Assembly (NCBI GenBank): GCA_963691655.1
Contig: OY829330.1
Span: 1,240,001 to 1,304,000 of the forward strand
Reading direction: 5' to 3'
Source: Toxonevra muliebris
Taxonomy: Eukaryota > Arthropoda > Insecta > Diptera > Pallopteridae
DNA length: 64,000 bases
Below, in pieces: positions 21,150-32,512 of the stretch (position 1 is the first letter of the stretch; each line of letters starts with the position of its first letter). The notes beneath the pieces are model-generated. The model searched no databases. It saw only the letters and a list, made by a program, of their open reading frames with translations, and had not been told where the DNA came from. The position numbers and the translations under genes were made by a program.

Positions 21150-21968
21150 GTACTTTTTTCTAATCGATTTAATTTTTGTGAATAAAATAATTTTTTCCTA
21201 TTTTAATATTTGCATTAAAATCAATAAAATTAAATACCTTAATTAAAAAAAAAATTTGCAAATAAAATAATTTTTAAATACATTCATATGAAAAATCTGT
21301 TAATTTTCTTCAGTTAAGCATTTGTATGGAATCTATGTGGACCGAAAATTTCCTATGACAATGTCGATTAATAATCATGCGATGCCACGATGCCGATTAC
21401 TACTTATAAATGCGTAGACAATTATGCGAGTACATGAATTCATCGTTGTATTCGTTAAATACGTATTTATACCTGTACTCGTACGATGACGTACTCACTC
21501 ATGCAGCTCTCTAGTACCTACCATATTTTACCTTAAAGAACACTAAAAATTGCTGACATATATATGAACAATTGAATATTATGAGAAATAATGTACATTA
21601 GAATTGCATCAAAAATCTAAGTAGCTATAACTTGTTTGTTTAGGGATTTAATTGAACATTTTTTGGGCAAGAATTTAATGGTTTTTTAAGGGCTTTGATT
21701 TGGTGAAAAATAAAAATGCATTTAGGGTGGTAGAACTTTGAGCAACAGACTTCACTAGTGAAATATGACTTCGGAGATGAATAATATCTAAGAAGGAAAT
21801 ATTGCACTTGTCTAGACGTTTACAATAATATATTTATGAATATCGGACATCAAATACTAAAGTTATTATAAAAAAAATCCTTTTGCAGTTTTTAGGATGG
21901 TCCAAAGAAAAATGTTTTGTTGGTTTCGAGATACTCTCCACATAAGCTTTCAAATAGGGGTTGGGCAC
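21150..21968 (+). repeat. Repeat R, copy B, right part
   Basis: Continues the match to copy A from about 1512 to 2497, in order, with a few internal deletions (for example copy-A bases near 1715-1755 and 1955-1985 are absent). Divergence by eye is roughly 10%. Confidence 0.85.
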
Positions 21969-23099
21969 TAATGTATAAGCATATTTACATTTTATGTATT
22001 TTTAGACCCCAATATTAAAACGGGTGGTAGTGAAAGTCTTCTGATACATTTCTGACTACTTTGCGTTTGCATACAAAGTTTGTATAAAATTAAAAAAAAA
22101 AAAAATAGCACTTACAATTAAATTCAAAAAAAATATTTATTAATTTTCCCTTTAAACATAGGAATGAAATTAAACTCTACTCGTTGGAAATTGAAGAATA
22201 TTCACTTCACTTTTCAACTGATTCGAGTTCTTTTCTAAAAATCTCTCCTTTAACGCTACTGCGCCACATTTTGCCAATATTCTCTGAAAACTTTGCTATT
22301 TTTTTTTGTTGCAGCTCTTAGGGAATTTTCATTTGCATCAAAAAGATCGAATTTATAGCGAATAAATCGAAATAGGTTTGAATTTTTTGTAATAGAATAT
22401 TCACATGCTAGAAAATTGAATAACAGACTGGTTTAAGTGTACCCAATAACAAAAATTTAACTATAAGCTACTAAAATAATCAATAGTCCAGATTTTTTTT
22501 GTAAAGAAATGCTTACCAACAACTTTATAGTCCATCGCAAAATAACAATTACTCAAGGTGTAGGGTATTTCATAATCGGGCTAGATCTTATTCTTATTTG
22601 TTTCCAATAAGTTTAACCATAATCTCTTTAAAATTTCTTTTACAGCGTCTACTGTAAATAAATGCATTAAAAAAAAGAAACAAACTGAGAAACAAGAGTT
22701 TTAGAGTATTTGAGGATGTAGTCTGTCGATTATTTGTAGGACACGTATTTCGATATTACAATATATTGAGATTATATTGTAAATATTTCAGACCGGAATT
22801 CAAAATATTAACAAAGTTATAGCACATAATCGAGAGCGCCTCATAATTGCGCACTGTAAGTTGTTAAAACTTTAAAAACGTTTTTCTCGGAACAACGTTT
22901 TTTAATCGGCCCAGGGGTGTGAAAGAATACTATCGAACCGATTTTTCTTTATTTATTTATTTTAAATCATTTATTAACAAAAGAAATATACGTACATAAG
23001 ATAAGAATCTTTTCGCACAATGATTAAGAACAAAAAAAGAAGAAATATAGACTAATTAAATTATATTTAACTCTGTTACATATGTTGAACTTAAACTAT
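21969..23099. other. No gene seen
   Basis: About 1.1 kb of AT-rich sequence with no recognised protein, terminal repeats or RNA. The last 180 bp may be the 3' UTR of the following minus-strand LINE. Confidence 0.5.
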
Positions 23100-23101
23100 T
23101 A

Positions 23102-24053
23102 CTAATTAAACCTACATAGAGTAATATGAAATATGGATATTTGGTATTTTCTTATTTTAATGACTGGAGTAAAATTCAAAAATGGAGAGCTTAAAATTGT
23201 TTCTGTTGACAATACAACGCATGTAATTAGGCAGTGCACTCCACAGTCTAATGGTGTTAATGAAGACCTTGACGAGTTCAAATACTTGAATTTGGAAGAA
23301 TCAAGCAATTCATGCGACTGGACCGGCTAAATTGTGAAATTTAGGAGTCTCAGTCACAATAAGCTTGTGTAAGAAGATGCAGTTCCTGGCTTCAAGATAA
23401 TCAACTAGATTGCAGTCAAGTAATTGATTTCTGCAGGTTCATAAGTGGTCAAATTTCTTAAGGCCAAAAACATAACGTGTAGCATTGTTGAATGCAATTT
23501 CAAGCTTATGCAATGATTAAGAGTCCAACTTGCTGTAGACATGTTCCGCATAAGTTATAATAGGAACAATCAATTATATAACAAGCATTTTCCTGGTTTC
23601 AATAAGTAAATATTCAGCAGACATTCTTAAGCAAGGTAAGGTTAAGAAAATCTTTTTAACAACACTGTTTGCATGATCAGTACAACTTAAAGACGTATTT
23701 ACATGGATACCAAGATTAACAACTTTACTAAAAAATTCTAAAGCAGTCCCACTGTCATATAACGGTGGAAATATGACTCTACGTAGTGGACTTCTACAGA
23801 CTGGCAATAAAAAAGATTTGGTCGGGTTCAGAGATAAACCATTATTACTACTCCATTTACTAAGAGCGACTAACTCCGCATTCATCTTAGAACACAATTC
23901 GTTAACAAATTCTAAGAGACTGGACAAATAAAGCTGAATATCATCAGCATAAGCATGCACAGAGGAATGTAGGCCCACGGAATAAATATCATTTATAAAA
24001 ATACTGAATAGCAGTGGATCAAGAATTGATCCCTGTGGAACACCAGACTTCAT
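23102..24053 (-). pseudogene. CR1-like LINE, RT to C-terminus
   Basis: Minus strand. Frame 24053-23574 (159 codons) starts MKSGVPQGSILDPLLFSIFI and holds AYADDIQLYLSS (YADD catalytic box), ALSKWSSNNGLSLNPTKS, NLGIHVNTSLSCTDH and LRMSAEYLLIETRKMLVI, running from the RT palm into the thumb. Below it, at about 23300-23130, a decayed C-terminal segment reads INTIRLWSALPNYMR, the RLWNSLP-type block. This is the same clade as the fragment at 13086-14462. It is 5' truncated near 24060, close to the MITE at 24128. Confidence 0.85.
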
Positions 24054-24127
24054 GGAAATGTATTAGGAAGAGACATTGGCGGCTTTAACTTTTTTTTAGA
24101 AGTCCGCCATTTAAAAAATGTTTAAAT

Positions 24128-24490
24128 CAGTGGTCGGCATTTCCGTACTCAAACGAGCAGTTCGCTCATCACACGCATTCTTACGCTCTTGCAATTACTC
24201 GTTGTTCAAACAGCAAGAAAGCAACATGAGCAGCGGTTGTGCTGATTTTTTCGTTATGTTCACAGCGAGAAATTATATCTATGACTAAAAACTAACGCAA
24301 AAAAATAGTTTATGATATCAAATGCCTTTGGTAACATGCAGTAAATAGATTTAAATAAATGCATTGGAAGCATACCTTTTGTTTAAGTTTTTTATTTGTC
24401 ATTTGACGGCTTTTAGGTTTATTTTTATACAGTGTATGAATTACTCTGCGCTCACCAATACAATCTCATTTTCAATTTTGCCGACCACTG
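24128..24490. mobile_element. hAT-like MITE, 8-bp target duplication
   Basis: A 363-bp element with inverted ends CAGTGGTCGGCA and TGCCGACCACTG, flanked by the perfect 8-bp duplication GTTTAAAT (24120-24127 and 24491-24498). 8-bp duplications and C/TAG-type ends point to hAT. There is no transposase, so it is non-autonomous. A diverged relative is at 2524-2804. Confidence 0.9.
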
Positions 24491-24498
24491 GTTTAAAT

Positions 24499-25310
24499 CT
24501 ACTACCGGCCAGAATGACAAGCCTACAAAACAGTATTCTATTTAAATTTTTTGTCTCAGATGACTGGCCCGGGTAGAGCCTCACACCTGTTTTTAGGTGT
24601 CCCCTTTTGACGTAAAACACTAAAAAAATATCGTAAAACAAACAACAACAAAAAATTTTTCCACAGTTAAAGATGCCAATAATAACATAAATAACAAAAT
24701 TTAAATGACTGTATTTTAATTTGATATAATAAAAAACTCTCGAAATAACCTTAAAAATTAGGCCGAAACACCAGACTACATCCTTAAAAAAGTACCCATT
24801 CGGAAAAAACAAGAGAATATATATGTGCAAAAAAATAAAAGTTTATCCGTGAAGGTTAAATGTATATATAACGGGGTCAGGGGGCAGCGGGGGCTTAAAG
24901 TTAAAAAAATCAAAAAACCAGACTTCTGGATCTAAAAACAAAAAACCACAAAGCTTATATTCAGGTTTTATTATAAATACATCCGAAACTGACCTTAACT
25001 CTAAAATCCATTGAAAAAAATTACAGAGTTTATTCATAATAAAAAAAAATTTCGCAAATGTACATAATTTTAGCTTATTGCCAACCAATGAACCGCTTAA
25101 ATAAAAAATTTGACTTCCAAGGACTATAACTCAATACTATACAATATTTTTTTTCCTTATCCGCGGAATTGAGTTTTGTCCAGCTAGCTTGTTCTAATCG
25201 AAACGCTACATTTCAATGGCGTAATGAGCGCACGGCCACCATTTAGCACATCTGCACCACTTATTCGATGTCAACAACTCCGACATTCAACACGGGCGCT
25301 GCAAGCATGC
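24499..25310. other. No gene seen
   Basis: AT-rich sequence; the one 129-codon minus frame (24441-24830) is hydrophobic low-complexity and overlaps the MITE. Nothing recognised. Confidence 0.5.
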
Positions 25311-25890
25311 CTGTACTGTAGATGGCTTATTTGCTCCATCCATTACATTTTGCTAAAGTATTTCAGATCTTAATTGTGACAGCAGAATATGAAAATAGGG
25401 TGCTAAAAAACAATTAAAATGAAAAAAAAAATTTAAATTTGCGAAAACTGGATGCGCTACTCCAAAAACCGTGATTTTAAAGGATGTTTTACAATATGTT
25501 TGGGATTTTGTATGGAAAAAGTATTCAACTTGCATATAAAAGATTTTCAGATATCCATACCTACGTAAAAAATCTCATTAAAGCGAGTGGCGTACCCAGT
25601 TTGTTGATACAACTGAACACAAAGCCACCCGTAGCGCCTAAATTGGCCATTTGGCACTTTTTTTTTTACGAATTTTCAAATTCACCCGTTAGGATTTTGA
25701 AGAATAGCGGTAATTTTTTTAAAATTAAAGTACGTAGGATTGTAGGTAATTCAATTTAGTTTATTTAAAATACAAAAATTTTTCAAATCGAGTTGTATTT
25801 GAACTAGAAAATTAATTTTTAGTGAACCCATGTCGAGAACAATCAAGTTCATCTTTGACAAATGTCGCCAAAAAATTGCAAAAAACAAAG
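25311..25890 (+). repeat. Long inverted repeat, left arm
   Basis: About 580 bp that return in reverse complement at 28078-28620. Outer ends read CTGTACTGTAGATGGC (left) and CTGTACAGTAGATGGC (right, complemented); this arm has a 17-bp extra stretch near 25331-25350. The arms contain matching words such as GTGGCGTACCCAG and CACAAAGCCACCCGTAGCGC. No target duplication is visible. Confidence 0.85.
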
Positions 25891-25975
25891 CAGGAGTTGA
25901 ACAAATTACCTTAAATTGGTGAAACTTACCAATTAAGAAGTAACTACTAATTTTTAACATTTTCTCCATACTTAA

Positions 25976-27400
25976 CCCTTAAATGCATGAGGTCAGCCAT
26001 CAGTATGGAGACCAAGCTACCCTAATGTAAAATCGCTCCTAAGCACGAATCAGGCATTGATTTTCCTGGAAAATGTACCATTTCCCCGGAAAAGCGGAAA
26101 AAGAACGATTTGTAATATGTACCATATATGGTACACTATGCATTCTATACATATTTGGAATTAATACAATTTGATGGAATTATTGTTTTATTTATTAGAA
26201 ACTAATGTAAAAATATATAAAAATAAATGAAAAATGAATGAAAATAAAAATTTTGGTAGCTTTTAGTGTAAATATAAAAATTATTATTACTTCTTTGTAT
26301 CATAATCGACGTAACAATTGCGTTTTTCGCAAGGGGTAGGTCAGCAGTTGCGAAATCATCTGCTGACTCTGGTTCCAATTTAGAGCTTCTGAAAAAAGAG
26401 ATTTGCTCTTCGTATAACTGTAGTTTTCCTTTTTTTCAACGAACTCTTTCAAAATCGTTGGAAGTTATGTCAACAACAACGTCTTTATACTTACAGTATT
26501 CTTCGCATACCTAGCCCAACTTATCATTCCGATCGATGAGAGCATTTTCGTGACATTATCCGTGACATCATCCACAAGTGGCACAAGGGTCAAAGAAACT
26601 AACATTTTATTCTTTTTTCGTGGAGGCGAAGAAGGCTCTGCGTCACTATGAACAAATTAACTTGTATTGACGTACTAACATCAGGAACAGAAATTCTAAA
26701 AGCTTCAAAAATAGATACGTCCAGCTCGTCATTGTTGAAAAATATGCCAGAAATTGCTCCTTCATTCAATATGGCGTAATTGGTTTCTGCTCGATTTCTC
26801 ACGCGTTACGGTATTTGAATTTCACCAATAAATTCATCCTACCCTTCATCTAACCATTCTTTTTCATCATCTAATAGATCACCATTGTTAGGTATGCCCA
26901 TCAATTCATCATCGTCATCATCATAAAGCATATCCGCCGCCTCATAAACGTTATAATATAATAATAATGCCACCCATATCTAATTGAACAATCCAAATAA
27001 TCAAATGCGCAGATGCATAGAGTACCATATATGGTACATAGAAAAATAGAAAAAACAACTATTCTAAGATATCAAATTTGATCAAGATTCATTATATTTA
27101 GCTAAAAGAAAGCCCAATATACTCATCAATACTTATTTCCACACGAATAACAAATTTTACTAATTTTTTTTTTTGCTATTGAAAATCACTTTTGAAATTA
27201 TGTGCAAAAAGTGCATAAGACCACTTCGGCAGCTTACTGACAACTAAAACAAATCGTAAGCAAGCTGTAACGGTATTTATATGAAGGATAATTTTGTCTG
27301 TTTTAATTTAAAGTGTACATTATAACGCTTCAGCTTGATTGATTAGATTACCGTATGGTTAAAGACATGTACCATATATGGTACGGTATGCATTTAAGGG
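25976..27400. mobile_element. piggyBac-like element
   Basis: A 1425-bp element with 13-bp inverted ends CCCTTAAATGCAT, flanked by TTAA on both sides (25972-25975, 27401-27404), the piggyBac signature. It carries three copies of the perfect 16-bp palindrome GTACCATATATGGTAC (26119, 27022, 27369), two of them subterminal. A minus-strand remnant of the transposase N-terminus is inside; the catalytic middle is gone. It lies within the spacer of the long inverted repeat. Confidence 0.88.
26599..26960 (-). pseudogene. piggyBac-type transposase N-terminal remnant
   Basis: Minus strand, reading from about 26960: a strongly acidic start (DMLYDDDDDELMGIPNNGD, then DDEKEW), a stop, and frame 26802-26599 beginning MRNRAETNYAILNEGA. 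Acidic N-termini are characteristic of piggyBac transposases, and the position inside TTAA-flanked ends supports this. The DDD catalytic domain and cysteine-rich tail are not found, so the copy is internally deleted and dead. Assignment rests mostly on the ends, not on the protein. Confidence 0.5.
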
Positions 27401-27404
27401 TTAA

Positions 27405-28077
27405 TCGTTTGTGTCAAAATTGTTGATTTATATCAATATGTAATACAGGTGTCCCCCGTATAACACGATTGCTAGGTTCGAAAAAAGCATCGTGTTGTGC
27501 GAATTCATATTATAGGGAACAAGGAAGCAGTATAAAAAGCGGAGCTATTTCTAAGAATCTAGAAATCTGCCGTATTATATACGAAATCGTATTATACGGA
27601 ACACCAAGTAGTACAAAAACAGGGTTATGTTAAACAAAAAAAAAACTTTTTGGGATAAGTGCTCGTTCGAGCTGTCACATTCAGGGGCATTCATTTGCTT
27701 CATGTGAATGTTAACTTTTTGTACGGTTTGATACATTTTCTCTCTGTTATAAATAAATTAAAGCTTTTATTTTTGGTTGTAAAAAATAAAAAAATAGAAA
27801 GTAAGTATATTGATTTTATATAAAAAATTTTTAATAATAAGCAATTAAGAGAAAATTTATTAGAAGATTTAAAGAAAAAATTTGAATTTAACAAGTAAAA
27901 ATGATAATGAAACTAGAACACAGAGTGAACTGGAATTTGATAAATTTAACAAATAAAAATTAGAGTTGTAGTTAAATAGCTTATTAACAAATTTAAAAAG
28001 CGATTTGAATTTCTAAATTTTTTTCAGTATTCGTGTTAAACAAGGAATTCAGCTATTCGCAAATCATGCTATAGTGG
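27405..28077. other. Spacer with a pogo/Tigger-like end
   Basis: At 27446 the sequence CAGGTGTCCCCCGTATAACA, preceded by TA, resembles the CAGnTGTCCCTCG...TAACxCG terminus of pogo/Tigger elements. Related words (CCGTATTATATACG, CGTATTATACGGAAC) follow to about 27605. No matching right end was found. The rest is AT-rich with no gene. Confidence 0.4.
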
Positions 28078-28620
28078 CTTAGTTTTTTCGTGCAATTTTT
28101 TGATGACATTTGACAAAGGTGAACTTGATTGTACTCGACATGGGTTCACTAAAAGTTAATTTTCTAGTTCAAATACAACTCGATTTGAAAAATTTTTGTA
28201 TTTTAAATAAACTAAATTGAATTACCTACAATCCTACGTACTTTAATTTTAAAAAACTACCGCTATCTTCAAAATCCTAACGGGTAAATTTGAAAAAAAG
28301 CCAAATACCCACTTTAGGCGCTACGGGTGGCTTTGTGTTCAGTTGTATCAACAAACTGGGTACGCCACTTGCTTTAATGGCATTTTTACGTAGGTATGGA
28401 TATCTTCTTTTATATGCAAGTTGAATACTTTTTCCATACAAAATCCCAAACCTATTGTAAAACACCCTTTAAAATCACGGTTTTCGGAGTAGCGCATCCA
28501 GTTTTCGCAAATTTAAATTTTTTTTCTCATTTTAATTGTTTTGTAGCACCCTATTTTCATATTCTGCTGTCACAATTGAGATCTGAAATACTTTAGCAAA
28601 ATAAGCCATCTACTGTACAG
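28078..28620 (-). repeat. Long inverted repeat, right arm
   Basis: Reverse complement of 25311-25890, about 90% identical by eye. Together with the left arm it could fold into a hairpin of over 500 bp around a 2.2-kb spacer. Confidence 0.85.
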
Positions 28621-28628
28621 TCGTATAC

Positions 28629-28915
28629 AAATAACTCCACAAAACTGGAGAACAATCAACGCTTACAAAAATGTTTGAAGGGGGAGGCGCGAGAGACCGT
28701 GAAGTCCCTGCTTATTCATCCAGATAATGTAGATGTTGTAGTTGAACAACTGCGTTTTCGCTTCGGCTGCCTTGAACAGCTGATTCACAGCCAGCTGTCT
28801 TTAGTCAAAGAAATTGCGCCTATATCGAAGAGCGCGCTGCTAAAACTACACAAAGGCTAAAAATCATTCTCGATTTTTGCAATCTGCAAATGCACAACAC
28901 GGGAGAAAATATTTT
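28629..28915 (+). pseudogene. BEL/Pao gag fragment
   Basis: A short piece of a BEL/Pao gag-like protein. The frame around 28675-28860 reads MKGEARETVKSLLIHPDN, then VVEQLRFRFGCLEQLIHSQL, blocks typical of the DUF1759-type gag region (GEA...LL...NV...L...YG/FG). It is truncated on both sides and starts just outside the right arm of the long inverted repeat. This is a different gag segment from that at 43031-43765, so whether it is the same family cannot be judged. Confidence 0.7.
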
Positions 28916-29378
28916 GTGTGCGTCGAATACCGAGCACCAATATAACCAGGTGCTTGTTATGCAGACGATCAAATGATCGCCGATCACGTCACTTTTTACT
29001 CTATCTTTTTGATTTTTCAACTCTCTGGCCAAAGTATGTTATGCAGATTGTCATTTGATCGCTAATCAACAGTATATTTTTGTATTGTTTTAGTACTTTT
29101 TTGCTAATATTTTATTTAAACTTCGTAGTAATTTTTTTTTTGTTTTTGTGCAAAATTTGTGAAGTAAATTGATAAATTTCTTGATAACAAATAAGCAAAA
29201 ATTATTAAAAATTAGCTTTTGTTAATTTTTTGAAAAAATGTATGGGTAAACGAGTATGTAAAGAATGACGAATGTTGCTATTCAGCAGTTTTTGTCCTTT
29301 TTGCATACATGTTCACCAAAAGTGTACAATTTTGCTCCTAAAAGACAATTATTTTGCATAATTTCTTAAAGATAACAC

Positions 29379-30449
29379 TGCACTATGGGGCCGATGAAAA
29401 ATCTAGCTGGCCAAAATTCGAAAAATCAACTGTATCGGTTTGAATCCAAAAGTATATGGGCTTACTCTCCATAGATCCCTCATCATAATCCATACACAGG
29501 ATATTCTAATTAGGTGAAGAATTTGGCTGCGCGACCGTTGAAAGTTGCACTATCCTGTCGATAGTTTTAAAATTGTTGAAAATGTGTTGCACATAAAGTG
29601 TAATAACTTAGCGAATACTAAAGCTAGATTAAAGAAAAAAACTATACATTATTAATGGAAACGAAAAAAAAATTGTTTTACCATTTTCTTATACCCAAAA
29701 ATGTTATGGAAAAAAAATAATGTTTTCTTTTTCCGATTTGCTCCGAGGGGAAATAAACACCATCATACTCTGTAAAGCATCTACTTTAAAATAAGGTATG
29801 AGTGCTTTGCAACTTTTTGCCACAGCTTTAATAACAAGCAAAAATATGACATTACATAGCATTTAATTCATCATAGGTAGATTTTTAAGGTGTTATATTT
29901 AATCCATTTTAAATGGTATTCAGACAAAAATTGGTATACGGAATCAGTCTTAAACTTTATTGACTCTGTACGAAAAACTTTTTAATCGGTCAATTGCAAC
30001 GCCTACCTCCAATATAAATATATGCTAAATTTTAAAAATGCAATAACTTTGAACCCATTACAGATATAATCACTAAGTTACATATACTAATATATATTGT
30101 CTTGGACATAAGCCATGCTAAAAATTAAAACTATCGGACCATTATCACGCATACCTCTTATATAAATATAATCACAAAATGCAAATATTTTTTTTCTTTC
30201 TTTAATTATGTATTTTTAGAGTCTCACATATATGAGAAGTAGGCGCAACAACATTCCAATCGTAATAATTTTTACCTGGATATATTAACATGGTATTATT
30301 TACCAGCATATGCAATTTCATCACTATATCTGCAATGAGTTCCAAGGTATAGCGTTTTAAAAATTTCACATATATGGGAGGTGAGCGTGATAATACCCCG
30401 ATCTATCCCATTTTGGCCAGCTAAAAACGGATTTCGCCCCATAGTGCAC
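29379..30449. mobile_element. Inverted-terminal-repeat element (TGCACTATGGGGC)
   Basis: Ends TGCACTATGGGGC and its complement GCCCCATAGTGCA, with further inverted similarity inwards (TAGCTGGCCAAAAT on both sides), define a 1.07-kb element. The interior is AT-rich and lacks a transposase. Target duplication and superfamily are not clear. Confidence 0.65.
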
Positions 30450-30509
30450 TGGTTTGATCTCATGATTCGGCATCGACAGCCAAATCATTTGGTGATCGAT
30501 CAAATTTTA

Positions 30510-31400
30510 CTCTTAACGAATAATTTCATTAGCTGATTGCACCTAGTGTTGATTCGATACCACATAGTATCGATACTTTTACTCATTACTTGTATCGAAT
30601 TAAAGTATCGATGCTCTTTTTTTTAAGTGGTTGTCAAGGACAACATTCAGGCCAGAACGGCCCATTGTGATACAATATGGTTGAGCCTACAGTTTACACT
30701 ACTCAACACGAGTTTTTCGCAAATAAATCATGGTTTTGAGATATTTCCACTGGAAACACGTGAATCATATAGAAATAACGTTATTTTAATTAAGCAAATC
30801 GGTAAAAAATTTATAATAGAAGGAAAACTAATCAACAGATTAAAGCTTGTTAAAAATATTTTATTTTAATGAAAAGGTTTCAATAAACATTATGTTCTAC
30901 ATGCAAGGCCGGAAATATCTTCTAGAACTTCAATACTGTACTGCAATATTGTCATACAATGAAATATTGCAATATGGACTGAAATATTTTGAATAATTCT
31001 GCAGAAACATTTTGAAATATATTATTGATTGCTGTAAAATATTGTAAAATGATCCACAATTTTAAATATTGTATTGCAATATTTCAGTTTTTTAAATAAA
31101 TATTTTCCAAAAGTATCGAGTATCCGATACTGACCCTTTTTTCCGATACCAAGTAAAATACTTATGTTACAGCATCGAGTAAAAAAAGTACTTGAATCGA
31201 ATGAAAAATATCGAGTTTTTACTTGTATTTACTAATTGCACCTCGAAAGAGACGGAACCACGGTAAATCAAGACTTAAGAAAATTAAAATTGGATAAATT
31301 TAATTGTAATCTACCTTATTTTTATAGAAATAAACATTTCGCATTGCGCATCACGCAACAGTGCGTATTTATATATTCTAAATCAATGCGTTGTTAAATT
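30510..31400 (+). repeat. Dispersed repeat, partner of 1-190
   Basis: Bases 30510-30543 and 31243-31400 match the reverse complement of 1-190. The interruption is the hAT-like insertion at 30544-31234. Downstream to about 31530 there are two AATAAA signals and a repeated TGTTCTCAC word, reminiscent of an LTR, but no second LTR or coding region is attached. Confidence 0.75.
30544..31234. mobile_element. hAT-like insertion, 8-bp target duplication
   Basis: A 691-bp AT-rich element flanked by perfect ATTGCACC duplications (30536-30543, 31235-31242). It starts TAGTGTTG and ends TTACTA, so only TAGT is inverted. Interior words ATCGATAC, GTATCGA and ACTCATTACTTGTATCG recur near both ends as degenerate subterminal repeats. 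The empty site is preserved at about 157-166. No transposase. Confidence 0.75.
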
Positions 31401-32214
31401 CGTGTTCTCACATCAGCGGATCACAGTTATATTAAATAAAGTGCAGCTGTATCGTCGTAAATCAGTGTACTACAAATTGGAGTTGTCTTAATAAAGTGCT
31501 TTGTTCTCACTAATAACACAGTCCAACAGAATTTTTGCAACAGAATAGCCACCCTATAATCCTGAAAGGGTATGTTGTACAGACCAATGGGTTCATAGGA
31601 ACGAAATTGTCTTGTATTGTTGACTGTTTTGGCCATTGGCATTTGTACAAAAATAATAATATAATTGATAATGTTTGAATGCAGTTCAATTGTAAATACT
31701 TCAATTAGATGAGCTTAAAAAGGATTTTGGAAATTACTTTTATTTTGCCATAAAAAAATGCGTTGGCAACAATGAAATTTTTTTGCAGCAAATACTACTT
31801 TGGTAGGTTCACTTCTAACTCCTGTAACTTTTTTATTTTTATTTTAAATATAATGAAATTTTTCCCAATGTTATTTGTACTATTCTTTAAGGGCATACCC
31901 AGTTTCAATGTATTTTCATTTTTCGTTTTGAAGTACCATTAGTAGAAAATTCACCATCTTAAAACACAAAAAAAAAAACAAAAACCCCAGAGCTTTTAAA
32001 AAAATCGTCCAAAAACATCCTCTCTAAATTTTACTTATTTCTTTCAAGAGATATCTCTACAACAATAAGAAAAAAATTTAAGCTGTATATGCTTGCATAT
32101 TTAGACGTAGTAATTAATTTTTTAGCGGAACCTCTAATGAAAAAAGCAGTTTTTTTTTTAAATGTAAACACACCAAATTTAAGCGGTATCTTAGTTGTAC
32201 CCCATGTATGTATG

Positions 32215-32227
32215 CATACATATATAA

Positions 32228-32260
<33 letters not shown>

Positions 32261-32278
32261 AATAAATATACTTGTATA
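32215..32278. repeat. (TA)n microsatellite
   Basis: Imperfect TA/ATAC run. It creates long artificial Tyr/Ile-rich open frames on the minus strand. Confidence 0.85.
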
Positions 32279-32280
32279 TA

Positions 32281-32512
32281 TGCGTATTAAGACGTACCAA
32301 TTTTTTTTTAAATACTCAGACAAAAATTCTATAGGTATTAGATCCTGATCAAGTATGAAGAAAGTTTGGCAAAAAAATTAACCTACCCCCGTAAAACTCG
32401 TAGAAGTTTCAAATGTCTTATATGAAACTAATAAATAAAACGAATAAATTCATATAGAACAGTAGAAACTTTTACGAATTTTACGGGAGGGGGGGGGGGG
32501 GGGAGGTTTGTT
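32281..32512. mobile_element. Palindromic MITE with a CCCCCGTAAAA stem
   Basis: The centre is an inverted pair: CCCCCGTAAAACTCGTAGAAG (split: CCCCCGTAAAAC, TCGTAGAAG) against a complementary AACTTTTACGAATTTTACGGG. Its left half matches the complemented right half of the copy at 39354-39650 (GACGTACCAATTTTTT, GACAAAAATTCTATA, GATCCTGATCA). The right stem ends in a run of 15 G (32489-32503). Confidence 0.6.

Noticed and set aside
32031..32323. Minus-strand Tyr/Ile-rich frames
   Set aside because: Created by translating the (TA)n microsatellite.
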